DNA of 64,000 nucleotides from assembly GCA_029561455.1 (NCBI GenBank), contig JAKQIY010000065.1, positions 21,001-85,000 on the forward strand, given 5' to 3'. The notes beneath the pieces are model-generated. The model had not been told where the DNA came from. It saw only the letters and a list, made by a program, of their open reading frames with translations, and made no database searches. Source of the DNA: a bacterium (GTDB taxonomy: Bacteria; Zhuqueibacterota; Zhuqueibacteria; Residuimicrobiales; Krinioviventaceae). This document shows positions 1 through 8,773 of this stretch, piece after piece. Each line of letters starts with the position of its first letter. Within the stretch, counting starts at the first letter, position 1. The position numbers and the translations under genes were made by a program.

Positions 1-1
1 A

Positions 2-952
2 TATCTGCATCATTTAAAATCCGCTCAGGATTTAATTACTCCTTATGAAGCAAGACGCGCAGGTTTTGTCGCCCTTGCATTAGAAAAAAACAGAAAAGCA
101 TCTCCAATCATTGTTGAGGCAAGGGCTTTAAAAGCGGAAGCAGCAAAGGTCTCGTCTCCACAAAAATTACTTAAATTGGAATCTATTCATTCTTCCCTGT
201 TAACTGCTGCCGGTATTTCCGATAAAGCCGAAAAATTCTTACAAGAGATAGACAAAACCAATGCAATCCAAGGTCTAATTGAAAAATTCTTAATGCCTGC
301 CGGTAAAGATTTTATTGATGAACTTGTATACCGGTTTTTACTTATCAAGGGAGATCAATTAGGGGGAATTATGAGAAATATTGGTGGTTCTCTCGGTGAA
401 AGAAAATTGACTAGAGCAATTATTGCTTCTTTAAATCTATATAACTTTTCATATCATTGGCATCATACAAAAAGTAAAAAATGGATTACTAAATCTGATG
501 ATGATGTGGATATTGAACTTCATTTAAACGGATTAAGCTGGATAAATTCAAAAGGAGTGAGAACACTATTATTCAACCGAACCATTCCTCTGGTGAAAAA
601 AAATGTTGACATTAGTATTTTAGAATCGCTTCCAGAAAACATCTCTTCAACAAAGGATTCCAATCATTTAAATCCAGTCAAGTATATTGCTTTGGGCGAA
701 TTAAAAGGGGGAATTGATCCTGCCGGCGCTGACGAGCACTGGAAAACTGCCAATTCCGCTTTAAATCGTATAAGAGCTTCTTTTGCTAAAAAATCATTGC
801 ATCCAATTACATTTTTTGTTGGAGCAGCAATTGAAAATTCCATGGCTATTGAAATTTTTTCTCAATTAAAATCAGGGCAATTAACAAATGCTGCTAATCT
901 AACCAATGATGATCAAGTTGCATCACTTTGTAACTGGTTAATTACCATATAA
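2..952 (+). CDS. AvaI/BsoBI-family type II restriction endonuclease (5' end cut by window)
   Basis: The frame is open from base 2, giving 316 residues with the true start to the left. A TTG at 176 could be read as a start, but the upstream codons fit the same protein. The centre carries GELKGGIDPAGADEHW followed by KTANSALNRIR. This matches the BsoBI active site as I recall it: counted from the TTG, Glu175-x-Lys177 is followed 11 residues later by His188, exactly the spacing of BsoBI Glu240/Lys242/His253, and Asp145 is a candidate for Asp212. AvaI and BsoBI are about 315-323 residues long, so little is missing. The family cleaves CYCGRG; specificity here is inferred. The matching methyltransferase is not in the window and would be expected to the left. 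The gene is AT-rich compared with the PDH genes it converges on (10 bp gap), which fits horizontal transfer. Confidence 0.85.
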   Translation, partial: YLHHLKSAQDLITPYEARRAGFVALALEKNRKASPIIVEARALKAEAAKVSSPQKLLKLESIHSSLLTAAGISDKAEKFLQEIDKTNAIQGLIEKFLMPAGKDFIDELVYRFLLIKGDQLGGIMRNIGGSLGERKLTRAIIASLNLYNFSYHWHHTKSKKWITKSDDDVDIELHLNGLSWINSKGVRTLLFNRTIPLVKKNVDISILESLPENISSTKDSNHLNPVKYIALGELKGGIDPAGADEHWKTANSALNRIRASFAKKSLHPITFFVGAAIENSMAIEIFSQLKSGQLTNAANLTNDDQVASLCNWLITI

Positions 953-962
953 CTCTCCCCCC

Positions 963-2399
963 TTACCTCCGCTTCGGCCTATACACATGGGTACTCGTGC
1001 CGAACAGCATTTCCGCGCTTTCCATGATCGTTTCCGAAAGCGTGGGGTGCGGATGAATGCTCATCTTTAAATCCGTGGCATTGGCGCCCATCTCGATGGC
1101 CAGCACGCCCTCGGCGATCAATTCACCCGCTCCAGCGCCAGCAATTCCAACACCCAGTATACGCTCCGTCTCGGCATCGATGATCAGCTTGGTCAGCCCG
1201 TCCGGGCGATCCATGGTCAAAGCGCGACCGGAGGCCGCCCACGGAAAACGCATGATGCTGACATTGCGGTTCTGTTCTTTGGCCTGGGCTTCGGTCAGGC
1301 CGCACCAGGCAATTTCGGGATCGGTAAATACTACCGCCGGTATCGCCAGCGGTTCGAACACCGCCTTATGCCCGGCAATCGCTTCGACCGCCACATGGCC
1401 CTCGTGCGACGCCTTGTGCGCCAGCATCGGCTCGCCGGCTATGTCGCCGATAGCGAAAATGTTCGGCTCGTCCGTGCGCCGCTGCCCGTCTACCTGCACA
1501 AAGCCGCGCTGGATGATCTTGACCTTTGTGTTCTCCAAACCGAGATTCTCGGAATTGGGCTTGCGGCCTATGGTCATCAACACCTTGTCGAACACCTGTT
1601 CCGGTTCGGCGATGCCTTCTCCGACAAACCTTACCTTAATCCCTTCTTTGACTTCGCTCATGGCTTTCACTTTGGTATTCAGCAGAATCGCCTGGAATTT
1701 TGCTTCCAGATTCTTTTGCAGGGTTTTCACCAGGTCGCGATCCGCGCCCGGCAACAAACCCGGCGTCATTTCCACGACCGTCACCTTGCTGCCCAGCGCC
1801 GCGTATACCGTGCCCATTTCCAGGCCAATATACCCGCCGCCGATGACCAGCAGCTTGCCCGGCACATCCTGCAAATCCAGCGCCCCGGTCGAGTCCATAA
1901 TGCGGGGACTGTCCGGCGCGAGTCCCGGTATTACCGCGGGACGCGAGCCTGTCGCTAAAACGGCATTCTCAAAACTCAGCTTTTGCTTGCCGCCCTGCGT
2001 GTCGGTTATTTCCAGGGTTTTATTATCCAAAAACACTGCCCGGCCGTGGATATGATTGATCTTGCGCTGCTTGCTCAACTGTCCCAACCCGCCGGTCAGT
2101 TTGTCCACCACGCTCTGCTTCCAGGCGCGCAGCTTGTCCAGATCGATCTGCGGTTTTGTATAGGTAACGCCCCAATTCCTGGCTTCCTCAGTTTCGTTTA
2201 ACAGCTTGGCCACATGCAGCAACGCCTTGGAGGGAATACAGCCGCGATACAAACACACTCCGCCGGGATTCACATCCGGGTCGACCAGCGTCACCTGCAT
2301 GCCCATATCGGCGGCCATAAACGCGGCGGCGTATCCGCCCGGCCCGCCGCCTATAACGACAACACTCTTTACCTCATCACTCATCTGCTGAATCTCCAT
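963..2399 (-). CDS. lpdA: Dihydrolipoyl dehydrogenase (E3 of pyruvate dehydrogenase)
   Basis: FAD-dependent enzyme that reoxidises the lipoyl groups of E2 with NAD+. An FAD-binding GGGPGGYAAA motif lies at residues 17-26 and the redox disulfide is C49-x4-C54 in GGVCLYRGCIPSK. A second Rossmann motif (VIGGGYIGLEMG) and the GDIAGEPMLAHKA FAD motif follow, and the C-terminal dimer-interface catalytic motif is HPHPTLSE. Length 478 is normal for the family. It is the last gene of an E1-E2-E3 set, 9 nt after the E2 stop, so it is probably co-transcribed. A second in-frame ATG (MSDEV, five codons in) has a GGAG upstream, so the start is slightly uncertain. Confidence 0.95.
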   Translation of the reverse strand: MEIQQMSDEVKSVVVIGGGPGGYAAAFMAADMGMQVTLVDPDVNPGGVCLYRGCIPSKALLHVAKLLNETEEARNWGVTYTKPQIDLDKLRAWKQSVVDKLTGGLGQLSKQRKINHIHGRAVFLDNKTLEITDTQGGKQKLSFENAVLATGSRPAVIPGLAPDSPRIMDSTGALDLQDVPGKLLVIGGGYIGLEMGTVYAALGSKVTVVEMTPGLLPGADRDLVKTLQKNLEAKFQAILLNTKVKAMSEVKEGIKVRFVGEGIAEPEQVFDKVLMTIGRKPNSENLGLENTKVKIIQRGFVQVDGQRRTDEPNIFAIGDIAGEPMLAHKASHEGHVAVEAIAGHKAVFEPLAIPAVVFTDPEIAWCGLTEAQAKEQNRNVSIMRFPWAASGRALTMDRPDGLTKLIIDAETERILGVGIAGAGAGELIAEGVLAIEMGANATDLKMSIHPHPTLSETIMESAEMLFGTSTHVYRPKRR

Positions 2400-2408
2400 T
2401 CTCTATAA

Positions 2409-3743
2409 TTAACCTTCCAGTACAATCTTGAACGGCTGTTCAATCGACTCTACCACCCAGCGGGTAAAACGCGCCGCGTCCGCGCCGTCGATAAGACGGT
2501 GATCGTAGGACAGCGACAACGGCAGGATTAGCCGCGGTACAAACTCGTCATTCACATACACCGGCTCCATGCGGGCGCGGGACACACCCAGAATCGCCAC
2601 TTCAGGGGCGTTGATGATGGGCGTAAACGCCGTACCGCCGATGCCGCCCAGGTTGGATATGGTAAAATTCCCGCCCTGCATGTCGTCCAGGGTTAGTTTT
2701 TTATCCCGCGCTTTTTTAGCAATTTCGTTCAGTTCCACGGCAAGTTGCACAATGTTCTTTTTGTCGACGTCGCGAATGACCGGCACCAGCAGGCCGCGAT
2801 CCGTATCCACCGCCACGCCGATGTTGACGTACTTTTTGTAAACGATCTCCCGGCTCGCCATATCCACGCTGGCATTGAACTGCGGGAAGACCTTTAAAGC
2901 GGCGGCGATGATCTTTAATAAAATGGCGGTCATGGTCAACTTGCCGCCGGCGGACTCGGCTTTGGGGGCGAACTGTTTGCGCAACTGTTCCATCTCGGTA
3001 ATATCGGCACGGTCAAACTGGGTTACGTGCGGAATAGTGGCCCAGGCGCTGCTTAAATGTGTGGCGGTCTTTTCCCGCACTTTAGTCATGGGTTCGCGGA
3101 CAATGCCGCCCCATTTGCTGAAATCGGGTAACGGCGCGGCGGCAATCACTGTCCCGCCGGAGGCCGGGGCGCTGCTGTATTGCTCATGCAGCATTTTAGA
3201 ATAGCTTTTCACATCCTCGATGGAAATTCTGCCGTTAGGCCCGCTGCCCTTGACTTTATGAATATCCACGCCGATCTCGCGGGCAAAGCGCCGCACCGAA
3301 GGCGCTGCCGGCGCGGGCACGCCTTTTTCAGGACTTGCCGGTATGATGGGCGCGGCTGACGCTGCCGTCGGTTGCACCGCTGCCGGGGCGTCAGCGCCCG
3401 GTTTGCTTTCCACAGGCGCGGCCGGTTTTACCGGTTCGGCAGGCGGCTGCGGTTTGGCTTGTGGGAGCGGTTCTGCCGGTTTGGGCGCCGTTTCTGCGCC
3501 GGTTGCGGCCAGTACGATCAACACCTGGTCGACCATTACTTCCATTCCTTCTTTGATCGGGATACTCGACACGACCCCGCTCTTGTCCGCAGGGACTTCC
3601 AGCACAGCCTTTTCCGTCTCCAGTTCCACAATCGGCTGATCTTTAACAACCGCATCCCCCACTTTGACTTTGATTGCTACCACCGTACCGGACTTGATAT
3701 TCTCTCCCAGCCCCGGTAATTTTATCTCCATCGCTGACGACAT
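2409..3743 (-). CDS. aceF: Dihydrolipoyllysine acetyltransferase (E2 of pyruvate dehydrogenase)
   Basis: Core of the PDH complex; transfers acetyl from lipoyl-lysine to CoA. There is one N-terminal lipoyl domain (residues about 5-80) with acceptor Lys45 in the motif ETEKA, where ETDKA is commoner. A Pro/Ala-rich flexible linker spans about 85-145, a peripheral subunit-binding domain about 147-180 (SVRRFAREIGVDI), and the catalytic acyltransferase domain runs to residue 444. The active-site motif DHRLIDG gives His415 and Asp419. Many enterobacterial E2s have three lipoyl domains; this one has a single domain, like many other bacteria. It sits between aceE (85 nt upstream) and lpdA in one transcription unit. 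Confidence 0.95.
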   Translation of the reverse strand: MSSAMEIKLPGLGENIKSGTVVAIKVKVGDAVVKDQPIVELETEKAVLEVPADKSGVVSSIPIKEGMEVMVDQVLIVLAATGAETAPKPAEPLPQAKPQPPAEPVKPAAPVESKPGADAPAAVQPTAASAAPIIPASPEKGVPAPAAPSVRRFAREIGVDIHKVKGSGPNGRISIEDVKSYSKMLHEQYSSAPASGGTVIAAAPLPDFSKWGGIVREPMTKVREKTATHLSSAWATIPHVTQFDRADITEMEQLRKQFAPKAESAGGKLTMTAILLKIIAAALKVFPQFNASVDMASREIVYKKYVNIGVAVDTDRGLLVPVIRDVDKKNIVQLAVELNEIAKKARDKKLTLDDMQGGNFTISNLGGIGGTAFTPIINAPEVAILGVSRARMEPVYVNDEFVPRLILPLSLSYDHRLIDGADAARFTRWVVESIEQPFKIVLEG

Positions 3744-3828
3744 ATTATTCCCTCTTTTTCTTTAAACCTGTAGTAACTTTGTCTATCAGGTCTATAATGT
3801 CCACAATTACATAACATTTTAAAAATTC

Positions 3829-6516
3829 CTAACTCACCATCGGATTCGCTTTATCCGGATTAATACCCAAATCCTGCATGGCTTGCATGACCACCTCTTT
3901 TTTGATCCTGCCTTCGCGCAGCAGCATGGTTAACGCCGCAAAAGCGATATAATTTTGATCGACTTCAAAGAACTCGCGTAAATGCCGGCGGCCATCGCTG
4001 CGGCCAAAGCCATCGGTGCCGAGCGATAACATTGCTCCCGGTATCCATTTGCCGATCGATTCCGGCAGCGCCCGCACATAGTCCGATGCGGCGACAAACG
4101 GCCCGCTTACGCCTAGCAGCATTTCATCAAGGTAAGACAGGCGCGGCTTTTCACCGGGGTGCAGCATATTCCAGCGATCATTATCGATAGCGTCGCGGTG
4201 CAGTTCCTTGTAACTAGTAACACTCCAGACATCGGCGGCAACCCGGTATTTTTCAGCCAGGATTTGCTGCGCTTCCAGTACTTTGGTCAAAATCGTGCCG
4301 CTGCCGAACAATTGCATCCGCTGCTCCCCCTGCTTTAAATCGGATTTTTTATACAGGTACAATCCCTTTAAAATGCCCTCTTTAACGCCTTTGCCTTGCG
4401 GCATGGCCGGCTGGGCGTAATTTTCATTCATCACCGTTATATAATAAAAAATACTTTCCTGCTTGCCGTACATGCGGTTGATGCCATCCTCGATGATCAC
4501 CGCCAGTTCATAGGCAAAAGCGGGATCGTAAGCCTTGAGATTGGGATAGGGATACGCCAATAAATGGCTGTTGCCGTCCTGGTGCTGCAAGCCTTCTCCG
4601 GCCAGCGTGGTTCGTCCTGCTGTGCCGCCAACCATAAAGCCCCTGGCGCGCATATCGCCGGCTGCCCATACCAGGTCGCCAATGCGCTGCAGGCCAAACA
4701 TGGAATAATAGATGAAAAACGGCAGCGCGTTGATATTGTGCGTTGAATAAGCCGTCCCGGCGGCAATAAACGAGGACATGGAACCCGCTTCGGTAATGCC
4801 CTCTTCGAGGATCTGGCCGTTTTTGGCCTCCTTATAATAGAGCAAAATTTCTTTGTCAACAGGTTCATATAACTGGCCCTGGTGGGCGTAAATACCGATC
4901 TGGCGGAACAACGCCTCCATTCCAAAGGTGCGGGCTTCATCGGGTACAATCGGCACCACCAGCTTGCCCAGGTGCTCATCACGCAGCAGCTTGGTCAAAA
5001 TGCGCACAAACACCATGGTCGTGGAAACTTCGCGTCCCTCGGTGCCCTGGTAGAATTCTTCGTATAAGGATTGCTCCGGGGTCATGACCGGATCGCTTTG
5101 CATACGGCGGGTGGGCACAAAGCCGTGCAGCTTTTTGCGCTGTTCCTGCAGGTATTGCATTTCGGGACTGTTTTCTTCAGGCCGGTAGAACGGCAGGGTG
5201 TCAATATCGTCATCGGAAATGGGGATACCGAAACGGCTGCGGAAATGGCGCAACTCTTGTTCATTGAGCTTTTTCTGTTGATGGGTAATGTTCCTGCCTT
5301 CGCCGGCCTCGCCCATGCCGTAGCCTTTGATGGTACGGGCCAGAATGACCGTCGGCGCACCCCTGTGCTCCACGGCGGCCTTGTAAGCGGCGTATACTTT
5401 GACCGGATCGTGGCCGCCCAGTCGCATTTTTTCCAGTTCCTCATCGGAATAATTCTGTACCATTTTCAGCAAGCGGGGGTCGGCGCCGTAAAAATGCTGG
5501 CGGATATAAGCGCCGCCGCGTACGGCATAGTTTTGATAATCACCGTCCACTACTTCATTCATGCGCCGCCGCAGCAGACCGTCGTAGTCTTTATCCAGCA
5601 GCGCGTCCCAGTCGCTGCCCCAAATCACTTTGATCGTATTCCATCCGGCGCCGCGAAACACCTGTTCCAGTTCCTGGATGATCTTACCGTTGCCGCGCAC
5701 CGGGCCGTCCAGTCGCTGCAGGTTGCAGTTAATCACAAAAATCAAATTATCCAGCTTTTCACGCACGGCCAGGGATATAGCGCCCAGGGTTTCCGGCTCG
5801 TCGGTTTCGCCGTCGCCCAAAAACGCCCACACTTTTTCGCCCAGCGGTTTTTTCAGGCCGCGGTCTTCAAGATAGCGATTGAACCGCGCCTGGTAAATGG
5901 CCATCAGCGGGCCCAGTCCCATTGACACGGTGGGGAACTGCCAGAAATCCGGTTTGAGCCAGGGATGCGGATACGAAGGCAAACCGCCTCCTTGATGTAC
6001 TTCGTGGCGGAAATTGCCGAGCTGTTCGGCGGACAAGCGTCCTTCCAGAAACGCCCGAGCATAAATGCCAGGAGAAGCATGACCCTGGAAATAGATCTGG
6101 TCGCCGCTGAACTCACCCTGCGGCGCGCGGAAAAAATGATTGAAACCAACTTCATACAGGGTAGCAGCGGAAGCATACGTAGAGATATGCCCGCCGATAC
6201 CGCTTTCATTGCGGTTGGCGCGCACCACCATAGCCATCGCATTCCAGCGGATCAGGCTTTTAATGCGCCGCTCGGTCTCGCGGCTGCCGGGGAACGGCGG
6301 CTGCTCGGCTACTGGGATGGTGTTGATATAGGGCGTGTTGGCGGTAAAGGGCAGCTTGACCCCGGCCTGGTACGCGCGCTGCTGCAATTCCAACAGCAAT
6401 TTTGCGGTGCGCTCCGCACCGCCGGACTGGATGACGTAATCCAGCGATTCCAGCCACTCTTTTAGTTCAATATCGTTCAGGTTTGGTTCGTTTATGGAAG
6501 AGACATTGTCGCTCAT
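3829..6516 (-). CDS. aceE: Pyruvate dehydrogenase E1 component, homodimeric type
   Basis: Thiamine-diphosphate enzyme that decarboxylates pyruvate and acetylates the E2 lipoyl group. Length 895 is typical of the single-chain AceE type, not the split alpha/beta E1. The ThDP/Mg motif runs from GDGETDEPE (starts at 234) to NCN (263-265). Other AceE hallmarks are GHASPGIYARAFLEGRL, GGLPSYPHPWL and the C-terminal LGTDGFGRSD. The start is supported by AAAGGAA upstream of ATG on the minus strand. First gene of the aceE-aceF-lpdA set; its promoter should lie in 6517-6875. Confidence 0.96.
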   Translation of the reverse strand: MSDNVSSINEPNLNDIELKEWLESLDYVIQSGGAERTAKLLLELQQRAYQAGVKLPFTANTPYINTIPVAEQPPFPGSRETERRIKSLIRWNAMAMVVRANRNESGIGGHISTYASAATLYEVGFNHFFRAPQGEFSGDQIYFQGHASPGIYARAFLEGRLSAEQLGNFRHEVHQGGGLPSYPHPWLKPDFWQFPTVSMGLGPLMAIYQARFNRYLEDRGLKKPLGEKVWAFLGDGETDEPETLGAISLAVREKLDNLIFVINCNLQRLDGPVRGNGKIIQELEQVFRGAGWNTIKVIWGSDWDALLDKDYDGLLRRRMNEVVDGDYQNYAVRGGAYIRQHFYGADPRLLKMVQNYSDEELEKMRLGGHDPVKVYAAYKAAVEHRGAPTVILARTIKGYGMGEAGEGRNITHQQKKLNEQELRHFRSRFGIPISDDDIDTLPFYRPEENSPEMQYLQEQRKKLHGFVPTRRMQSDPVMTPEQSLYEEFYQGTEGREVSTTMVFVRILTKLLRDEHLGKLVVPIVPDEARTFGMEALFRQIGIYAHQGQLYEPVDKEILLYYKEAKNGQILEEGITEAGSMSSFIAAGTAYSTHNINALPFFIYYSMFGLQRIGDLVWAAGDMRARGFMVGGTAGRTTLAGEGLQHQDGNSHLLAYPYPNLKAYDPAFAYELAVIIEDGINRMYGKQESIFYYITVMNENYAQPAMPQGKGVKEGILKGLYLYKKSDLKQGEQRMQLFGSGTILTKVLEAQQILAEKYRVAADVWSVTSYKELHRDAIDNDRWNMLHPGEKPRLSYLDEMLLGVSGPFVAASDYVRALPESIGKWIPGAMLSLGTDGFGRSDGRRHLREFFEVDQNYIAFAALTMLLREGRIKKEVVMQAMQDLGINPDKANPMVS

Positions 6517-6875
6517 GCTGACATTCCTTTAATTTATCACATTCTGTAAAATTTTGCTCACTCGCTATAACGGCGCTTAATTGATCAATATTCCTTTGGT
6601 ATTTATGAATAATTTGGTTATTAAAAGAATCATTCTCTATTTATGATGTAATAGCTCTTTAAACGATTCAGATTGAATTTCCCTCTGCGTTCTTTGCGAC
6701 CTCTGCGGTTAAAAAAATAGAAACCGCCGAGATCGCTGTGGACGCAGAGGGGAAAAGTATAAGATAATGAATTATCAATTTACCAGTTTTAAGATAATTA
6801 AAAAAACGATAAATACCCACTATAAACAACCTAGTGCCTGATTTTATGTTGGCTAATATGGCAAGCCTGGAAGAG
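6517..6875. other. Intergenic region upstream of aceE
   Basis: AT-rich stretch with no convincing gene. It should hold the aceE promoter (minus strand), but I could not identify -35/-10 elements with confidence. It contains the imperfect palindrome listed at 6678-6755. Confidence 0.5.
6678..6755. repeat. Imperfect palindromic repeat with CTCTGCG motifs
   Basis: The left arm cctctgcgt (6682-6690) pairs with acgcagagg (6742-6750). Flanking bases extend the match (ttccc / ggggaa), and an inner gcggtt pairs loosely with aaccgc. A weaker, degenerate relative (cctctgcattctctgc) lies near 7734. This looks like a dispersed non-coding repeat able to fold as a hairpin. Confidence 0.6.
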
Positions 6876-7277
6876 TTATTCTTCCCAATCTTGAAGTTTT
6901 ATACTCTTAATTCTTTTAAATTTTTTTGTATTATTTGTTACAAGAACACAATTATTCGCCAAAGCAATAGATGCAATAAATAAATCATTTGGACCTATTA
7001 TTTCCCCGGATTTTTCAAGGGTTGATCTTATTAAACCATATAGTTGAGCCGCTTTATCATTAAACGGAAATGAATTAAATCTATTCATAAAATATTCTAT
7101 TTTGATGAGGTTCTCTCTTGGTTTTTGGCTTTTCATTGCGCCATAAATCAATTCTGCTTTAACTACCGAACAAAGGTTTACCATTAATAGATCAACTGAT
7201 TCCAATTTTTTCTTTATTGCACTAGAGCTACCATTTAGATATTTAATACAGGTATTTGTGTCCAAGATATAATTCAT
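6876..7277 (-). CDS. vapC: PIN-domain toxin, VapC family
   Basis: A 133-residue PIN-domain protein, the expected length for VapC ribonuclease toxins. Visible acidic residues are Asp6 in LDTNT, Glu42 in KAELIYG and Asp98 in GPNDLFIA, followed by the late LVTNNTKKF segment, where many VapCs have LVTxD/NxxxF. These residues normally bind the metal for RNA cleavage. It overlaps the upstream antitoxin gene by 4 nt (ATGA), the usual translational coupling. The target RNA cannot be read from the sequence. Confidence 0.88.
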   Translation of the reverse strand: MNYILDTNTCIKYLNGSSSAIKKKLESVDLLMVNLCSVVKAELIYGAMKSQKPRENLIKIEYFMNRFNSFPFNDKAAQLYGLIRSTLEKSGEIIGPNDLFIASIALANNCVLVTNNTKKFKRIKSIKLQDWEE

Positions 7278-7522
7278 TGGATATTTCCCCGTTCTTCGTA
7301 ACTGCCTTGTTCAGCTCTTTCAATAGGATTTTCAGCAAGCGAACCGTATGTTGTATCAATAAATATTTGCCAATCCGTACTACCTTCTTTTATCCTGTTC
7401 TTTACTAACCGGGAAGCTTTCGGTTCAGATACGGTAAATGCTTTTATTATTTTATAAAGGAGTTCAAGGTATTCATTTTGTACCCTGTCAATTTTTGATT
7501 TTATCATTTCTTTTGTAACCAT
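7274..7522 (-). CDS. Putative antitoxin of the VapC-type pair
   Basis: An 82-residue protein immediately upstream of, and overlapping, the PIN toxin. The C-terminal half carries a motif often seen in VapC partner proteins (FIDTTYGSL followed by ENPIERAEQGSYEERG), which probably wraps the toxin. No AbrB- or Phd-type DNA-binding motif is obvious in the N-terminal half, so autoregulation is uncertain. An AAAGGTGAC ribosome-binding site precedes the ATG. The antitoxin role is inferred mainly from position and size. Confidence 0.7.
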   Translation of the reverse strand: MVTKEMIKSKIDRVQNEYLELLYKIIKAFTVSEPKASRLVKNRIKEGSTDWQIFIDTTYGSLAENPIERAEQGSYEERGNIQ

Positions 7523-7815
7523 AATGTCACCTTTAGTTAATTCAACATTCTATGTTAAAATATAAAGATGCTTGATTATTTGCAAGAATATATTGATTTT
7601 GGTGAATTAATGCTCATAAAATCTTTACAAAATTAATCCGGTCTATTAAATAACAAATCAAACTTGACATTTTAAATGAATAAGTCATTCTAACTTTGTT
7701 TATTCCAAACACACAACAATTAATATTCTTTTCCTCTGCATTCTCTGCACACTCTGGTTTCAATTTCTCTCAGCAGTTAAGTAAAGGATAAGGAGAGAAA
7801 ACTAATAATGTCTCC

Positions 7816-8766
7816 TCAGTACTCCAGCCCCAACTCACCCGCTACCGAACGCACATAACCCGCCGCCTGTTCGTATTCTGCCGGGGTTTGTAAATGTTCC
7901 AGCATGAACGGGATATTGCCCAGTTTGGCGGCTTCTGTTAAAAATGTCCGGTAATCCAGTCCACCCTGCCCAGCGACGATTTCATCCAGGTGTACGGTCA
8001 GTTTGGTTTGCAGGATAATATCTTTGGCGTGAATGCTTTTTAGGTGGGGACCCAGCTTTTTAAAGCACTCGCGCAGAAATTCGGCATTGTCGTAATAACG
8101 CCTGGGACTGTTGATCATATTGACCGGGTCGAGATGCGCGGCGCATTGCTTACGGTCGATGGCTTTCAGCAGTTCCAGGTACGAATCCGGCGAGTCTGGG
8201 TATGCCCAGGGCATGGGCTCCAGGGTGAAAAACGTGCGCTTGGGATTGACCGCATCGATAATGGAGCGGGTAATCTCCACGATCATATCGAACGTTTCGC
8301 GCGTTAAATTCAGTCTATCCGGGCCGTCCCACAACCGGCCGCGTGAGCCGCTGATATTCACGCAACAGCGCGCGCCGATGCGTTCCGCCAGGTATAGCTG
8401 CACCCGGCATTTCTCCAGGGCCTGGCGGCGTTCCTCCGCATCCGCAGCCAGGGGATTGTTCCACACGCCCACTTCGGCAATAATTATCCCGGACTTTTCG
8501 GCTGCGACGGCATACGCTTGTACGGTCTTTTCATCGGCATTTGCATCCACAGGACAATAAGCGGCGCTGTATCCCAATGCCTTGACCGCGTTCACCCATT
8601 CTTCAGGCGAATGATAGTCGGCAAACACCGGCCCGCCCAGGTGGATACGGTTGCCGGTTTTCGCGGCGCTGTTTTGCGCATAATTCACAGTCATCATAGC
8701 GGCGACTCCGTTTAGGGTTGTGCGGGTAAACTCCCGCCGCGACAGTTCATTATTTCGTTCCTGCAT
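7816..8766 (-). CDS. Tat-exported sugar phosphate isomerase/epimerase-like TIM-barrel protein
   Basis: A 316-residue protein of the xylose-isomerase-like TIM-barrel superfamily. The N-terminus has a twin-arginine motif (SRREFTRTTL, residues 9-18) followed by a weakly hydrophobic stretch, suggesting export by Tat. Metal-ligand style motifs include FTLEPMPW (a Glu) and HLDPVNM, SIHAKDI and MLEHL (His/Asp/Glu). Such proteins in FCB and planctomycete-like genomes act on sugars or cyclitols, but the substrate is unknown here. It follows topA by 7 nt on the same strand, so the two are probably co-transcribed although unrelated in function. Confidence 0.75.
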   Translation of the reverse strand: MQERNNELSRREFTRTTLNGVAAMMTVNYAQNSAAKTGNRIHLGGPVFADYHSPEEWVNAVKALGYSAAYCPVDANADEKTVQAYAVAAEKSGIIIAEVGVWNNPLAADAEERRQALEKCRVQLYLAERIGARCCVNISGSRGRLWDGPDRLNLTRETFDMIVEITRSIIDAVNPKRTFFTLEPMPWAYPDSPDSYLELLKAIDRKQCAAHLDPVNMINSPRRYYDNAEFLRECFKKLGPHLKSIHAKDIILQTKLTVHLDEIVAGQGGLDYRTFLTEAAKLGNIPFMLEHLQTPAEYEQAAGYVRSVAGELGLEY

Positions 8767-8773
8767 ACCTGCC

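Noticed and set aside
1057..2055. 332-codon plus-strand frame across lpdA
   Set aside because: Shadow of lpdA; low-complexity Ser/Pro/Ala-rich product with no motifs.
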